From Tethya wilhelma (lineage: Eukaryota; Porifera; Demospongiae; Tethyida; Tethyidae): a stretch of DNA of 64,000 nt. The stretch is from NCBI GenBank assembly GCA_964030475.1, contig CAXIPT010000007.1, positions 4,137,636 through 4,201,635 of the forward strand, given 5' to 3'. The position numbers and the translations under genes are program-made. Below are positions 35,250 to 46,320 of the stretch, piece after piece (within the stretch, counting starts at the first letter, position 1; each line of letters begins with the position of its first letter). The notes under the pieces were generated by a model that saw nothing but the letters and a program-made list of their open reading frames with translations, searched no databases and was not told the DNA's origin.

Positions 35250-35415
35250 TTATAATTATGGCATTGTCTTGTGGACGTGTATGTTCACAGAATCAAAATA
35301 ATAATACAAAAAGTCTGGATGCCACCATAATTTTAATGTTAGCCTTTATACTTTAATCATTTTGTTGACAGTTGTTGGAAATTTCATACTTATTACAGCA
35401 AGATATTAATAATTA

Positions 35416-36030
35416 TTAAGGTTCCGGGATACCGTTTGCATTTAATTAAACGAAACGAAATTTTTTCGTAAAAATCAGTATCAGTTTAGTTGAAAATGGC
35501 GGAGATATGGCCATAAAATTTTTGACGTCAAACATAGCCATAGATAAGGCAGTTCATCTTTGCTCTAGTGCTTTCAGAGCTTGTTTTTTATACTGACTAG
35601 GGACTGGCGAAGAGTTTTTGTGGAATACTGCTTCGTAAAATGAACGAAACACTCGTACAGTGAGCAGACCAGACCTCAGCGCGAGTCAAGAATCAACAAA
35701 CTTCACTATATTTCCCAAGCAAGTAAGCGATTTTTTAAAAACTCTTCGCTAGACCCTCACAATTACAGTTGTATTTCTGCGTGTCTGCCTTGATTCACTC
35801 CACTAAGCCTACTGTTGCAAATATTTGACGTCAAAAAATTGCTAAATTTTGAGCTCTTTGTTTTAGTTAGGTAAACTTGTGCTGACAACAAAATTCAGCC
35901 TAGAGTAGCATAAATTATAGCTGAACTAGTGTGTAAAATCTTGGCACTGTGCAATGAGCAGTTTTTGCTATATACTGAATAATGTGCAGTGCGGTCTTGC
36001 AATTAATTTGCCTGTATCCCGGAACCTTAA
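35416..36030. mobile_element. 615-bp non-autonomous element with TTAA ends
   Basis: TTAA-GGTTCCGGGATAC at the left and GTATCCCGGAACC-TTAA at the right form a perfect 13-bp TIR inside a duplicated TTAA. A TTAA target duplication is typical of piggyBac and some Kolobok elements (established knowledge). No transposase frame is seen. It truncates the downstream flank of P7. Confidence 0.85.
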
Positions 36031-36441
36031 GTGACTGATCTTAAAACCACACATTTGTGTACCTATGACTATTGAATTTTATTTGCTACATGTAAAGTTC
36101 TATTACTGATTATTAAAGTTACCTTGAGTGCATGCATTTATATAATATTAAAAGTGTGATTATCATACATATATGTATATGTGGTGTGTGTGTGCCCGCG
36201 TGTGTGTGTGTGTATGTCCATATGTGTGACATGTGTATGATCATGCATGTGTGTGAGTGTGTATGTGTGTATATGACATGGTGCTTGCTTGAGTGTGTGT
36301 GTGTGTGTACATGTGTGTCTAGACAATGATAATTAGCCCTACACCCCAAAATCCTTAAAGGATGTGCTATACTTCTCTAAATAACAAATTTTATTCAATC
36401 TATGTGTTAGTCACTCCTCTCTTCCTAATGAATGGAAAATT

Positions 36442-36640
36442 CACAAGATTACCCCAGTGCCAAAGAAAGGGGATCTCACGCAAGTGTCAAACAATCGACC
36501 TATCTCTTTGCTTTGCATCCTATCTAAAGTACTTGAATCCAACATATACAACAAATAATCACTTTAGTGAAACCACATCTTTTAAAACATCAATTTGTTT
36601 CCTCAAAAACCGCTCTAGTCTCTCACAACTCCTTATTTCC
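36442..36640 (+). mobile_element. Second LINE reverse transcriptase fragment
   Basis: Reads HKITPVPKKGDLTQVSNNRP, then ISLLCILSKVLES, and further on FLKNRSSLSQLL, the usual order of the first reverse transcriptase blocks. It stops soon after. It shares the RPISLLCILSK wording of the relic at 17545, so probably the same family. Confidence 0.8.
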
Positions 36641-37966
36641 TACAACTCTGACACAAATGCTATTGAAAATGAAAGGCACCATATGCATGGTGCACAACCC
36701 TCGGCGTATATACACTGTGATACACACCGTCTATGCAATACAATATTTATTGCATGCATTATAATGAGGCAATGAGGAAGGATATCAAGGCATGATTGTA
36801 CGAATACTGTCAGCATTGCAATCTATATATAATGTAAAACACACTTCCTATACTTTACTGCAGCTGTATAACATCGAGGCTGGCAATGCATGCAGACTGT
36901 ACTGTGCATGGGCGTGGCTACTAAGGCAACGTCGCGATCATAATATCACAAGCTATCTTGCTGCAGAGTTTGCAAAACCGAGAGCTATAATATCCATGGC
37001 AAAACATGAGCGCTTGGACTAGAAATACTCTGTTACGTCTAAGCATTTATACTAGAGTCGGTGTCGCTATCTCAGACTTCCAGTGTTCTAGCATAGCCTA
37101 CATTATCTATGGTTCTAGCGAGGTGCAGCTAGCGCACGATCAGGCAACTCTCGTTAGCTTGCTATATACGTAGTGCTATAGTGGGTGGGGCCACGTAGCC
37201 AAAATGGCCGCGTAGCCAAAATGGCCGCCCGAGCGATGGCTCGGACTGAAAATCCTGGCATAGCTCAAGAACTATAAGCTTTTAGCTTCTGATACACATA
37301 TTTTTTTTAGATGAACATCAGTACTCCATGCCTATGTCCTTAATTTTCAGAGTAGACTTGCTGTTCTTCAGATTAAGAGTGAACACACACACACACACAC
37401 ACACACGGAAAAAACGACTACTATAACCCTTTCGGCGTGTTTCACACGCCGAGGGTTAACAAGCAATCCACAAAATATAATAGTGAGTACAACCATGCAA
37501 TGTTTATCAAGCTGGACCTTACTGTCAATAGTGCACAGTCTCATGTATAGATCAGTCAGCTGTTTTGCTTTCTTTTGTGACGATCCAGTCCTATATATGG
37601 CTACATCATGTTTAACTTTCAGCGCTGCACAACAAAAACTGATGCCTTGCACATGCAGCAAAGAGAACTGTACAGAGATCATATACATAGCTAGAGAAGC
37701 GCCTGATGACAAAGAAAGGAGACTTTCAAGGTGTATAGACAAAGAGATTCAGCTGGTTGACAACAGCGACGCCTGAGGGAAACAACTACTGAGAGAGACG
37801 CACAGAGTCGTCTTGCCCAGGAAAGAGTCAGAGTCGATGAGTAAACCTTGTTTAGCGTTCGACGATCCAGCTAGCACACTCCATGCTTGCACACTCTGCT
37901 TGCAAGTTGCATGTAGTCTCGCTGGCCAGACTCATATAGCTTGCATATGCCATAGTTAAGTATATG

Positions 37967-38098
37967 TTAGAACATGCCTACTAGGGCGTTATCGGAAATA
38001 CACGAGGTAATATTGAGTAAACCCGAGGGCGGAGCCCGAGGGTTTACCAATATTACCGAGTGTATTTCAGATAATGCCCGTCAGTAGGCATGTTCTAA
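37967..38098. mobile_element. 132-bp foldback element
   Basis: The arms start TTAGAACATGCCTACT and pair over about 60 bases with few mismatches, with GAGGGCGGAGCCCGAGG at the centre. Nearly the whole unit can fold into one hairpin. Confidence 0.85.
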
Positions 38099-38340
38099 AA
38101 TGCTTGTATCCCAGCGCTTGGACTTGTCGCTAGTTTCTTACCACTTTTGAGCTGTTTGAGAGCAGTTTTGACTTGAGCAAGATTTTTAGTCAACTTCGGG
38201 TTTATACGCTAAAATTCACTCTTGAAACAGAGAAAAATATGGAAAAGCAACACTAATACTGTCTTCTTGAAGTCTTCCAAAGTTTCTTTGAAGCGCTGGA
38301 GTATCTTTTTAGAGTCTTGAACAGCTCCCAGGGTAATATG

Positions 38341-38388
38341 AAGGGGAAAACCGAGGGAAATATACATATTGCCCTCGGTTTTCCCCTT
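38341..38388. repeat. Perfect 17-bp hairpin
   Basis: AAGGGGAAAACCGAGGG and its exact reverse complement, separated by 14 bases. It lies inside a stretch bounded by TTGTATCCC (38104) and GGGATACAA (38449), possibly the ends of one larger element. Confidence 0.8.
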
Positions 38389-38663
38389 GCTCACGTTTCT
38401 TCACGTTATATACCGTGAAAAAATGTGTTAATACTATGGCTTCCCGGGATACAACAGGTGATATTGCATAATTGATTTCAATATTGCAACAACACGTTCA
38501 AATAATTTGAATATACGGAAAGTGTCCACCGTGTACAAACCAACAAACAGAAATTTTATCGTTTACAAGACTATGTGTGGCTCACTCAGGCTCGCCCCAA
38601 TAAGTACATTCAAATATGGATGAATTACTCTTGCATGCATGACTGCTATCAGCTATATTTTAT

Positions 38664-38760
38664 ACAAGTAATAAAAATTTCAAAAAAAATAAGTAGTGTA
38701 GGAATGGGCAGGGCGGTAAAAAGTATTGGAACAAGGCATGGTCTCAATTTCGGCACATGA
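38664..38760 (+). mobile_element. Solo arm of the P2-insertion element family
   Basis: Matches the left arm of 26198-26595 from ACAAGTAATAAAAATTTC to TTTCGGCACATGA. No inverted partner nearby. Confidence 0.88.
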
Positions 38761-39468
38761 TCTACTCCGATGTAAAAATGTAAAAAATAATCTGATAAAA
38801 TGTAAAAATTAACCTGATATTATTGGAATTGATCAGCCCACCCTACTAGTGACCCTAGGCAGTAATAGTTACCACAAAGCAAAATGAACAAGTACAGGCC
38901 AGACTATTAAAATGAAATATCATAAGCAAATTGTCTCTGAATACAAAAAACAACAATGCTTTAAGTTAACTCTAAATACGACAATATAAATTGTTTATCA
39001 TGCATGCATGATTGGAAATTTGCTACAATCGTGTACGCATGTACTGTATCATAACACAAGTCATGCATGATAATGTGACTACCCTAATTTGTTCACATTT
39101 GGAATATGCATAGCACTAAGGGTGGTTGTTTTAAATTACACATGCAGGTATATTCGAGGGAGACGGCTTAAAGTCATGTAGCATAGTTACATTATAGTTC
39201 ACTGTGATTACCAGATCGACATTGATTATTGTTGACCTAATGGTATAATGACATTGTACACAAGTTCATAATTTAGTCATGAATATTGCTTCAGTATGCA
39301 TACTGGCAATGTCTAGCATTACATGAAACATGTGTTATGCATGAGTTGGCATGGCCATACGGAATTAGATTCATGACCATGAAAACAGCAGTCTCATGAT
39401 TCTGATGACTATTGTTAATATTATTTTAGTGAGTTGCTAAGTGTACTAAACCAGAGAAGGTTGTAAAC

Positions 39469-40911
39469 ATGGAGAGCCATTCAGCCAGTCAACTGGTTGT
39501 TCTGATTACAACCATTCTACTTGTGAGTTTCACATCAGCTGAAAGCACACTACCTGATGACACCTACTGCTTTCAGACTTCCCTCTCAAGCCAAACCAGC
39601 CTGAGTATGACTTCAAAATGTGGTGATATAAGGATCAAGCTAACTCCCAGTGAGCATATACTTGACACAGAGCTCACAGTGAAAGATGCTCTAAACGTAG
39701 AGATGCAGGCTTCATCTGGGAATTTCACCACCATAATCTGCAGAGGATCAAAGACAATCACGTTTGAGAGCATCTCTCGTGTTCATGTTAAAGATGTAGT
39801 GTTCATAGGATGTACGGGAATAAGAATCGCACAAGTTGAACAGGTGATTATTGAGAACTGTCGTTTCCGTGGTCCTGGAGAAAGTGTAGCCGACAGTGCC
39901 GTGACTCTGTTTGAGGTATCTTCAGCTCAGATCACAGATACCATCTTCACTTCGTACGACAATGTTAAAAATGGTGCTCTGAGTACCTATTTTAGCCGTA
40001 ATGTGTTCATCTTGCGGAGCACATTCCAAAAGAATGCAGCAATAAAGACTGGAGGTGAATATAGGGAAGAAGGTAATGGTGGTTGTATATACTCAAACAA
40101 CAGCATTGTTTTGATCAGCAGTAGCACTTTTATCGACAACACTGCAGAAGGTTGGGGTGGTGGATGCATATTCGCAAGCTACAGCGATGTCGGAATAAAT
40201 GCGAGCAAGTTTATCAACAACACTGCACTGAACGACCAAGGAGGTGCTCTGTATGTGACGTATACTACCCTTCGTATTGGCGATTGTAACTTCAATGCTA
40301 ATAACGCTTTGAAAGGACGTGGTGGGGCCTTACATGCATACTACTACAATGATGTGACAATTAGTAAATGTATTTTCAGAGGCAATACAGCTGGATGGGG
40401 ATATGCAGGAGGGTTATATGCCTATGGGCACAACAATTTTTTCATAACAGATAGCACATTCATTGAGAATACAGCAATTGCTGGTGGATCCATTTACATT
40501 CATTACTATATCAATGTCTTCATAAAAGACAGCACCTTTGTGAGAAACGAAGCAACTAGATTTGACGGTGGTGCTATATACTTCCAGAACCAATACAATG
40601 CTACTCTAGTCGGTTGCGTTCTCCGTGACAATAAGGCACAACAAGATGGTGGTGGTGTATATGTGTATGACTCTGTCAACCTGATCGTGTACAATTGTGT
40701 ATTTAGGGGGAACATTGCAGCAAGAAATGGTGGGGGTCAAGGTTCGGCTAAAGGAAATATCATGAGAATCACGGAGAGTGTGTTCAACAACAATACAGCA
40801 TGGTGGGGAAATGGTAGGTGCATTTACTCAGAAACTGATAGTGAATTGGACATTGATGAAGCTACGAGAAAAAGCATATCAAATGATCCTGGTTGCCTCT
40901 CTGAAACATGA
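39469..40911 (+). CDS. Secreted Pmp-like beta-helix protein P8, intact and diverged
   Basis: An intronless frame of 480 residues. The signal peptide is MESHSASQLVVLITTILLVS, cleaved near FTSA. The N-terminal region is conserved (YCFQTSLSSQ, SEHILDTELTV, VHVKDVVFIGCTGIRIAQV, NCRFRGPGE). Ten rungs carry FxxN motifs (FQKN, FIDN, FINN, FNAN, FRGN, FIEN, FVRN, LRDN, FRGN, FNNN) with GG(C/A/G)(I/L)(Y/F/H) turns. The tail SISNDPGCLSET parallels NSLSKDPGCHYNG of P4. Wording is clearly more diverged than among P2, P4 and P7, so it separated earlier. Its upstream region lacks the conserved promoter block of the beta type. Predicted secreted; function unknown. Confidence 0.87.
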   Translation: MESHSASQLVVLITTILLVSFTSAESTLPDDTYCFQTSLSSQTSLSMTSKCGDIRIKLTPSEHILDTELTVKDALNVEMQASSGNFTTIICRGSKTITFESISRVHVKDVVFIGCTGIRIAQVEQVIIENCRFRGPGESVADSAVTLFEVSSAQITDTIFTSYDNVKNGALSTYFSRNVFILRSTFQKNAAIKTGGEYREEGNGGCIYSNNSIVLISSSTFIDNTAEGWGGGCIFASYSDVGINASKFINNTALNDQGGALYVTYTTLRIGDCNFNANNALKGRGGALHAYYYNDVTISKCIFRGNTAGWGYAGGLYAYGHNNFFITDSTFIENTAIAGGSIYIHYYINVFIKDSTFVRNEATRFDGGAIYFQNQYNATLVGCVLRDNKAQQDGGGVYVYDSVNLIVYNCVFRGNIAARNGGGQGSAKGNIMRITESVFNNNTAWWGNGRCIYSETDSELDIDEATRKSISNDPGCLSET

Positions 40912-41232
40912 ACAGATGTTAATATTGTGAATTTACATATAGTACCCTTATTTTTTGGTAACTTTTGATAGCAAAACTTATTATTAAATTTTGGTGATTG
41001 ATGCATGAGATCAATTATGAAATTGTACTACACTATTTTGGGCCACAGGAGATTAACTTTTACACAAAACAAAGCTTACTTTCATGGCCATCAAAATTAT
41101 AGTAATCTCTATAGCCAAGTCTTTGCGTACTTGGAAGAAAACAAAAGTCAACTAGATCAAATTAATAAAGATTCTGTAGGATATGTGAAATTAACCCTGC
41201 ACGCGGCAAAAGAATTTTGCAAAAGAATTATG

Positions 41233-41296
41233 AAATTTGTATATTGCTAATTTGGACACACAAGCTTGTGTGTCCAAATTAGCAATATACAAATTT
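41233..41296. repeat. 64-bp perfect palindrome without spacer
   Basis: The left arm AAATTTGTATATTGCTAATT... is 32 bases and is followed at once by its exact reverse complement, centred on an AAGCTT site. No mismatch and no loop. Confidence 0.97.
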
Positions 41297-41419
41297 GTAG
41301 TGTCCTTTTTTTCTCCATAATTTACCAATAATTATACTTTCCATCAACTAATAAGTATGTGCTGCATGGATAAGGATTAAGCCAGTACCGTAACAGTTAT
41401 ATGGAAATAAAGGTCATGC

Positions 41420-41690
41420 ATTTGGGGAAAACAGAGTATACATGCATGTTTGGAGATTTAATTTGGACCATTGAAGAAGAAAACTGCATGAGCATTGTTT
41501 GGGAAACAAAGCATGTAGATAGAGAAAACTGAGCATGCATGGTTAGGGAAAACAATTCTTTGATGAAGAAAACAGCTAGAGGGTGGTTAGGAAAACTTAG
41601 CTCAGATGGAGATAACGGAGTGTGGTTGGGGGAAATAGAGCACAACTGCATGGAGAAAATAGGATATTATTGGAGAACAGGGTGTTTCAA
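41420..41690. repeat. Degenerate GGGAAAA-rich short tandem repeats
   Basis: About ten imperfect units of the kind TTGGGGAAAACAGAGCATG at 20- to 35-base spacing. The same style recurs at 52605-52800. Confidence 0.55.
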
Positions 41691-42276
41691 ACCACTCGGT
41701 CCTTTCACTGCTTTGGTCATGTATGCATGACCTCCTCATGCAGAAACAGACTGGCATGCAGTATATCAAATCTGCATGCTTGAACAATTAAGCACATATC
41801 AACCATATCAATATAGTTACTCAGAGAATAACAATGAAAAATCTATAGCAAGAGAAATTCAATGACCTTAACTGAAAATTCATGGATCATTTTAACTACA
41901 CAGGCAAACACTCAACTTACAGTAACATGCAGTTAATGCATGGTCAATTATCATAACATACATAATGTCATGTGATTGGAACCAGAAAGTGAAAGAAAAG
42001 CTTCTCTTATATGTTTACAAAATATACAAAACATCATGACATGTATGGTCAAATTGTCAAGAGTATAATTTATATTGACACNCTTCAAGTTTAGCCTAAA
42101 GCCAGGGAATTACCCGTTCATACCCAATTATGACGAATCGTCGATACTGGTTTTACCTGTTTTACTAGTCTTATGGGTGGTGCTGAAACCGGCGTGCATA
42201 AATAGCTTGTTCATACCTTGTCCATTTCTGCACTTCGCGTGAGTTGATTTCATAATAGATAGCTAGAGCTTTCACG

Positions 42277-42861
42277 ATGTCTACGGCAGAAGAGTTCTTG
42301 GGAAGCGCCCCTTGGGTATACAGAATGGAGCAAACGTTTACCATGCTCGACGTTGACAAAAGCGGGTATGTTACCCGAAAAGATTACGATCTTGGGGCAA
42401 AGATGATTCAGCAAGAGATGGACCCAGACCCTAAACTATTCAAGTTATATTGTGATGCTACGGAAGAGTTTTGTGTTAGCACTCTCGGGTTGACTCAAGG
42501 AAAGCGACTCTCCAAGGAGGAGTTCCTCCAACAGGCAGCTAAAGCTGCTGCGTCTGAAGCAGCAAGGAAGAAAAGGGGCGAAGAGCCTCTTCTATCCAAG
42601 GTGCAAAACGCGTACTTCGATGTTATTGATAAGAATCACGACGGGTTTGTGACACTGGATGAGTACAAACTGACAATGAAAATTAACGGCTTGGATTCTG
42701 CGGCGGCTGAAGCAGCCTTCAAAGTGGTCGACAAGAACAACAATGGCAAGGTTGAACGTCGAGAGCTGATCGACTTTCAGGTTAACTTCTGGCTCACAAT
42801 TGATGATAAAGATAGCAAGGGAATGCTCGGAGATAAGTTTGAGATGAATGGTAAAGCGTGA
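42277..42861 (+). CDS. EF-hand calcium-binding protein, sarcoplasmic/photoprotein-like
   Basis: An intronless frame of 194 residues. Three canonical EF loops: DVDKSGYVTRKD (residues 25-36), DKNHDGFVTLDE and DKNNNGKVERRE. A degenerate fourth region near the C-terminus (IDDKDSKGMLGD) follows VNFWLT. The layout, with a long linker between the first loop and the later pair, is that of sarcoplasmic calcium-binding and calexcitin or photoprotein-like families (established knowledge). No signal peptide or membrane segment, so cytosolic calcium buffering or sensing is expected. The N-terminal AEEFLGSAPWVYRMEQTF and the Ala/Lys-rich KAAASEAARKKRG linker are family-like but not diagnostic. Subfamily uncertain. 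Confidence 0.85.
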   Translation: MSTAEEFLGSAPWVYRMEQTFTMLDVDKSGYVTRKDYDLGAKMIQQEMDPDPKLFKLYCDATEEFCVSTLGLTQGKRLSKEEFLQQAAKAAASEAARKKRGEEPLLSKVQNAYFDVIDKNHDGFVTLDEYKLTMKINGLDSAAAEAAFKVVDKNNNGKVERRELIDFQVNFWLTIDDKDSKGMLGDKFEMNGKA

Positions 42862-44311
42862 ATCAAATTGCAGGAGCTGCAGAGACATTTGTAGTCCATA
42901 AAACTCGTAATTGAACACAGTTTTTTCTTTTAAACAATTAAAAGTCCGTGCATGCATGTATGCTTTGTGAATGCCAACGCTTGCTAACTTGTTAATAATT
43001 AGTAGATATATTTTATTATAATTTGAACCCTCAGTACTTGTGGGCATGGCACTTGAACTTAATTTGCCTCATCCTAGAGAGTTGAGAAAGAGACCTCTTG
43101 GTGAATATGTTTTTTTCTGGTACAGAAAGGAACTAGCGCAGAGAGTCAATAAAGCTTAAAGTGATGCTAGAAGCCGAACTAGCTACTATACTAAAAGATT
43201 CTGTCTGGTTTTTCAAAAATTTCTGACCAATTTAAAGCGAGATGGCAAACGGCAATGTTTTGGTAAGTATGCTGAATTTACATTATTTCAGTCTATGCCA
43301 AACTCAGCACTAGGCTCCTTCGATCTGTACTAGATTAATGTTTTTGTGTCTATGAATATCAATTAGTTTAAGCATAATTTTATTCATGATGATGGTAACC
43401 ATGGCAACTAATTGTGCACCCCTATAAAGTACATTGGTCATAGAATTCTAAAGTACCAGTTGTAAGTGAAGTATTGGTTGTATATCAGCCATCTAATTCA
43501 TTCTTTTAGCCAGACCCAAACCTATATAGCTCTAGCTCGAGGAAAAATGGGTGTGGTACACTTTAGCCTCGCAGTCTGCACAGGACCTACCACATTTTCA
43601 GTCACAGCCTTGAAACATGTGCATTCTGGTTTCCATACCAATCATATTGCATGCTATATATCTCATGACGTAGGTGAAGGGCTCGTTTGCATAATTTCAA
43701 TCCATAACATTAAAAATTGCGACTACTAAGCTTCGGAGTAACAATAAAATTTAATACTGGATCCTTGGCAGCTTTGCACTAATCACAACGTTACACCAAG
43801 TTAGCATGTAAGCCAATAAGAAGTTGAAAAGTACAATATTGAATAATTTCCATCTTTCCTGTGAATATCTTTTCGTTATTGAAGGAAAATCAATTGCACT
43901 GTTTATATTATGTATAGCTAAAAGTTCACAATGACATTGTATCCTAGCTGTCAATCATGATTAATTGTTGGGCTGGATGGTTTCTTTCCTAGTGAACTTT
44001 TGTTCCGAATATGACACAACTCAACATGGGGAGACAGTTCCTGCTGTGGCATGAACAAAACTAGAAATTAAGGGTAATGACAATCATAAATAGTAAGAGG
44101 CACAACTAACCTTTTGTAAAGAATATGACATAGCTGAACACCCTGCGAAGTAAACGGTGTGATACTGAAAGCTTGTAAAAAGATAAAATTAACTACTTAT
44201 GTGTAGCCCCTACAGTCAAAAAAAGGTATTGTTGAATACCTTGCCGTACAGCCAAAACAACCTGATTATGGTGCATGCATTTTTGGATCATATGGTTACC
44301 CTAGCTGTCAC
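42862..44311. other. Gene-poor region after the EF-hand gene
   Basis: A start-like ATGGCAAACGGCAATGTTTTG followed by GTAAGT (43242-43262) and an AG at 43508 could be the first exons of a small gene, but the joined frame is only 25 codons. Otherwise nothing is seen. Confidence 0.35.
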
Positions 44312-44424
44312 TAGCCTCATTCCCAGGCTTTTTCTCTCCACTCGTCTTATATTCGTACATAGACCACACCCGGAACCACACGAATATAATACGAGTGGAG
44401 AGAAAAAGCCTGGGAACGAGGCTA
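44312..44424. mobile_element. MITE, TAGCCTCGTTCCCAGGC family, with exact 9-bp TSD
   Basis: 113 bp with arms of about 45 bp, TAGCCTCATTCCCAGGC... and its complement. Flanked by AGCTGTCAC on both sides (44303-44311 and 44425-44433). A 9-bp duplication with long TIRs suggests a Mutator-like origin (inference). Confidence 0.95.
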
Positions 44425-45093
44425 AGCTGTCACCTCCAACCAGCCATGTGTGCAGTAACAAGCAATTAATAGATATACTGTCTTGCATATTGTGTCAAGA
44501 GAAAAATTAATGCTTCAAGGAAATTGTATCAATACAACCATTGTAACCATAGTTGTATCCGTACAACTTCATTAAGAGAGCTCAAACACCAGCAAAACTG
44601 GACAAAACTTGATAGGCTAGTATAGCCTTAGCAACCAAGCACAAAGAAGTGACATCTGCAATAGCTATCACCACAAAACTACACTGTTGAACCCACAATT
44701 GGCTGCCATATAAACAAGGCATGTAGACATAGTCGTATATATAGTACATAGTATAATATACACACCTGGAGGTATTCCTTATTTCTTGAACCCATACACA
44801 TTTTTGCTCCAAGGTCAATTCTGCTACTGAGAGCAACACTGTACTTTTATTCGTATACAATGCATGGTTTCTTGCTTGTGCAATCCACTTAATAATCCAT
44901 AGACAGCTTGTATAATCCACTTAACAATAGTACAACAGCTTGTATCACCCACTTAGCAACAATGCCTTCACAGCTACTAAAGTTCACTTATATAGCAGTT
45001 ACAACACATCTATTTCACCATGCAGCTTATTGCACATCTATTCATAACACCTTACTGCATTGAAAAAAGAAACAATGTAGATATTAATGAATA

Positions 45094-45138
<45 letters not shown>

Positions 45139-45667
45139 TATTAATGCTGCCAGGCATTATTGTCATTCCTTCTTAATATTCACATTATATAGTTATTTGA
45201 CATCAAGCCAGCATGCATGTATCTAGTTTCAGCATGCATTTAAAGTTCATGTCCATTGATACGAGCATGGCATTGTAATTGGATGTTTGTCTGTGTGCAT
45301 GCATGCATGTTGTGTACCATGTATTACATGGCTATGCATGACTATATTAAAAGAATGGGTTTTAGACTATGGACTCCAGAATCTGCTTAATATATAGCTA
45401 TAGATTAAATTACTAAAGTACTTTGGTGCCATGTGTGTATGTGCAGGGGGGCTGTTATGCATGCCACATCATGCAGAGATTTAGCTAAGAGCACAAAGCC
45501 ATATTGCTGTTGGATACCGGCTAGCCTATGCCATGCACTGCAACAAGTATTGAAGCTATAATATAAAATGTAATTTGCTCATAATATTATGAGAAATCAA
45601 GATGAGAATAAGCCTCTCAAGATCACGTTGCTAGTTAGTATCATAATTATTATAAGCAAAGCTGCGT

Positions 45668-45672
<5 letters not shown>

Positions 45673-45746
<74 letters not shown>

Positions 45747-45747
45747 N

Positions 45748-45780
<33 letters not shown>

Positions 45781-45787
45781 TGTGTGT
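45673..45787. repeat. Long (GT)n microsatellite with one N
   Basis: Nearly pure GT over about 110 bases. The lone N at 45747 marks unresolved length. Confidence 0.97.
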
Positions 45788-45811
45788 AACAGACATGTAT
45801 TCTGTACAGTG

Positions 45812-46320
45812 CACCCAGGCATAAACTTCCAAATCATTTTTAAAGCAAAGTTCTAAACACATAATACATTTTTTAAAAAAATTCCTTCTGTAATTTAATA
45901 GGTCACCAGACTCACCACCTATCTGTACTGGTAACCATAGAAAATTCTATGTGGGACTGTATAGTTAGGATTTCTAGCTGGTGAGATGATACCTACCAAA
46001 AGTTATATATTGTATTTTTAAAAGCCTCTGTAATTTTGTTTGCCATTTACTCACTAATATTATACTCCCTCCAACTTATAGAGCTTTATAAGGGTTTGCA
46101 TTCAAAGGTTGTGGGGGCAGCTGCAGGGCTGTTTAAAAGAGCCATTTTGACATTACATCATACCATATAAAGCTCTAACAATAACATAGTGTGACTTTAA
46201 GGTTATACAATGTCTGTATAGAGTTTTACTGCTTAGACAGTATATGCTTAAGGGAGATAATCAACTTTTGTACTTATTAAACAAAAACCTGAAATTTTTT
46301 TGGAAGTTTATGCTTGGGTG
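45812..46320. mobile_element. 509-bp non-autonomous inverted-repeat element
   Basis: The left end CACCCAGGCATAAACTTCCA matches the complement of the right end (CACCCAAGCATAAACTTCCA) over about 22 bases with one mismatch. AT-rich interior without frames. Target duplication not clear. Confidence 0.8.

Larger units (their letters stand above)
36660..39468. other. Repeat-rich spacer between P7 and P8
   Basis: No gene seen. Contains a 17-bp tandem duplication (GTAGCCAAAATGGCCGC twice, about 37196-37230), a CA run at 37383-37407, a short palindrome CCTTTCGGCGTGTTTCACAC at 37428, the foldbacks listed separately, and a solo copy of the P2 insertion arm. Confidence 0.5.
40912..42276. other. Spacer with perfect palindrome and degenerate GGGAAAA repeats
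   Basis: No gene is supported. Contains the palindrome at 41233, the GGGAAAA array at about 41420-41690, one N at 42082, and ATAAATAG (42199), a possible TATA-type box 78 bases before the EF-hand gene. Confidence 0.5.

Noticed and set aside
36119..36349. HTHTH and VCVCV ORFs near 36200
   Set aside because: Degenerate TG repeats read in several frames; no protein features.
43242..43566. Two-exon mini gene starting MANGNVL
   Set aside because: Start and GTAAGT look good, but the joined frame ends after 25 codons and no further exon fits.
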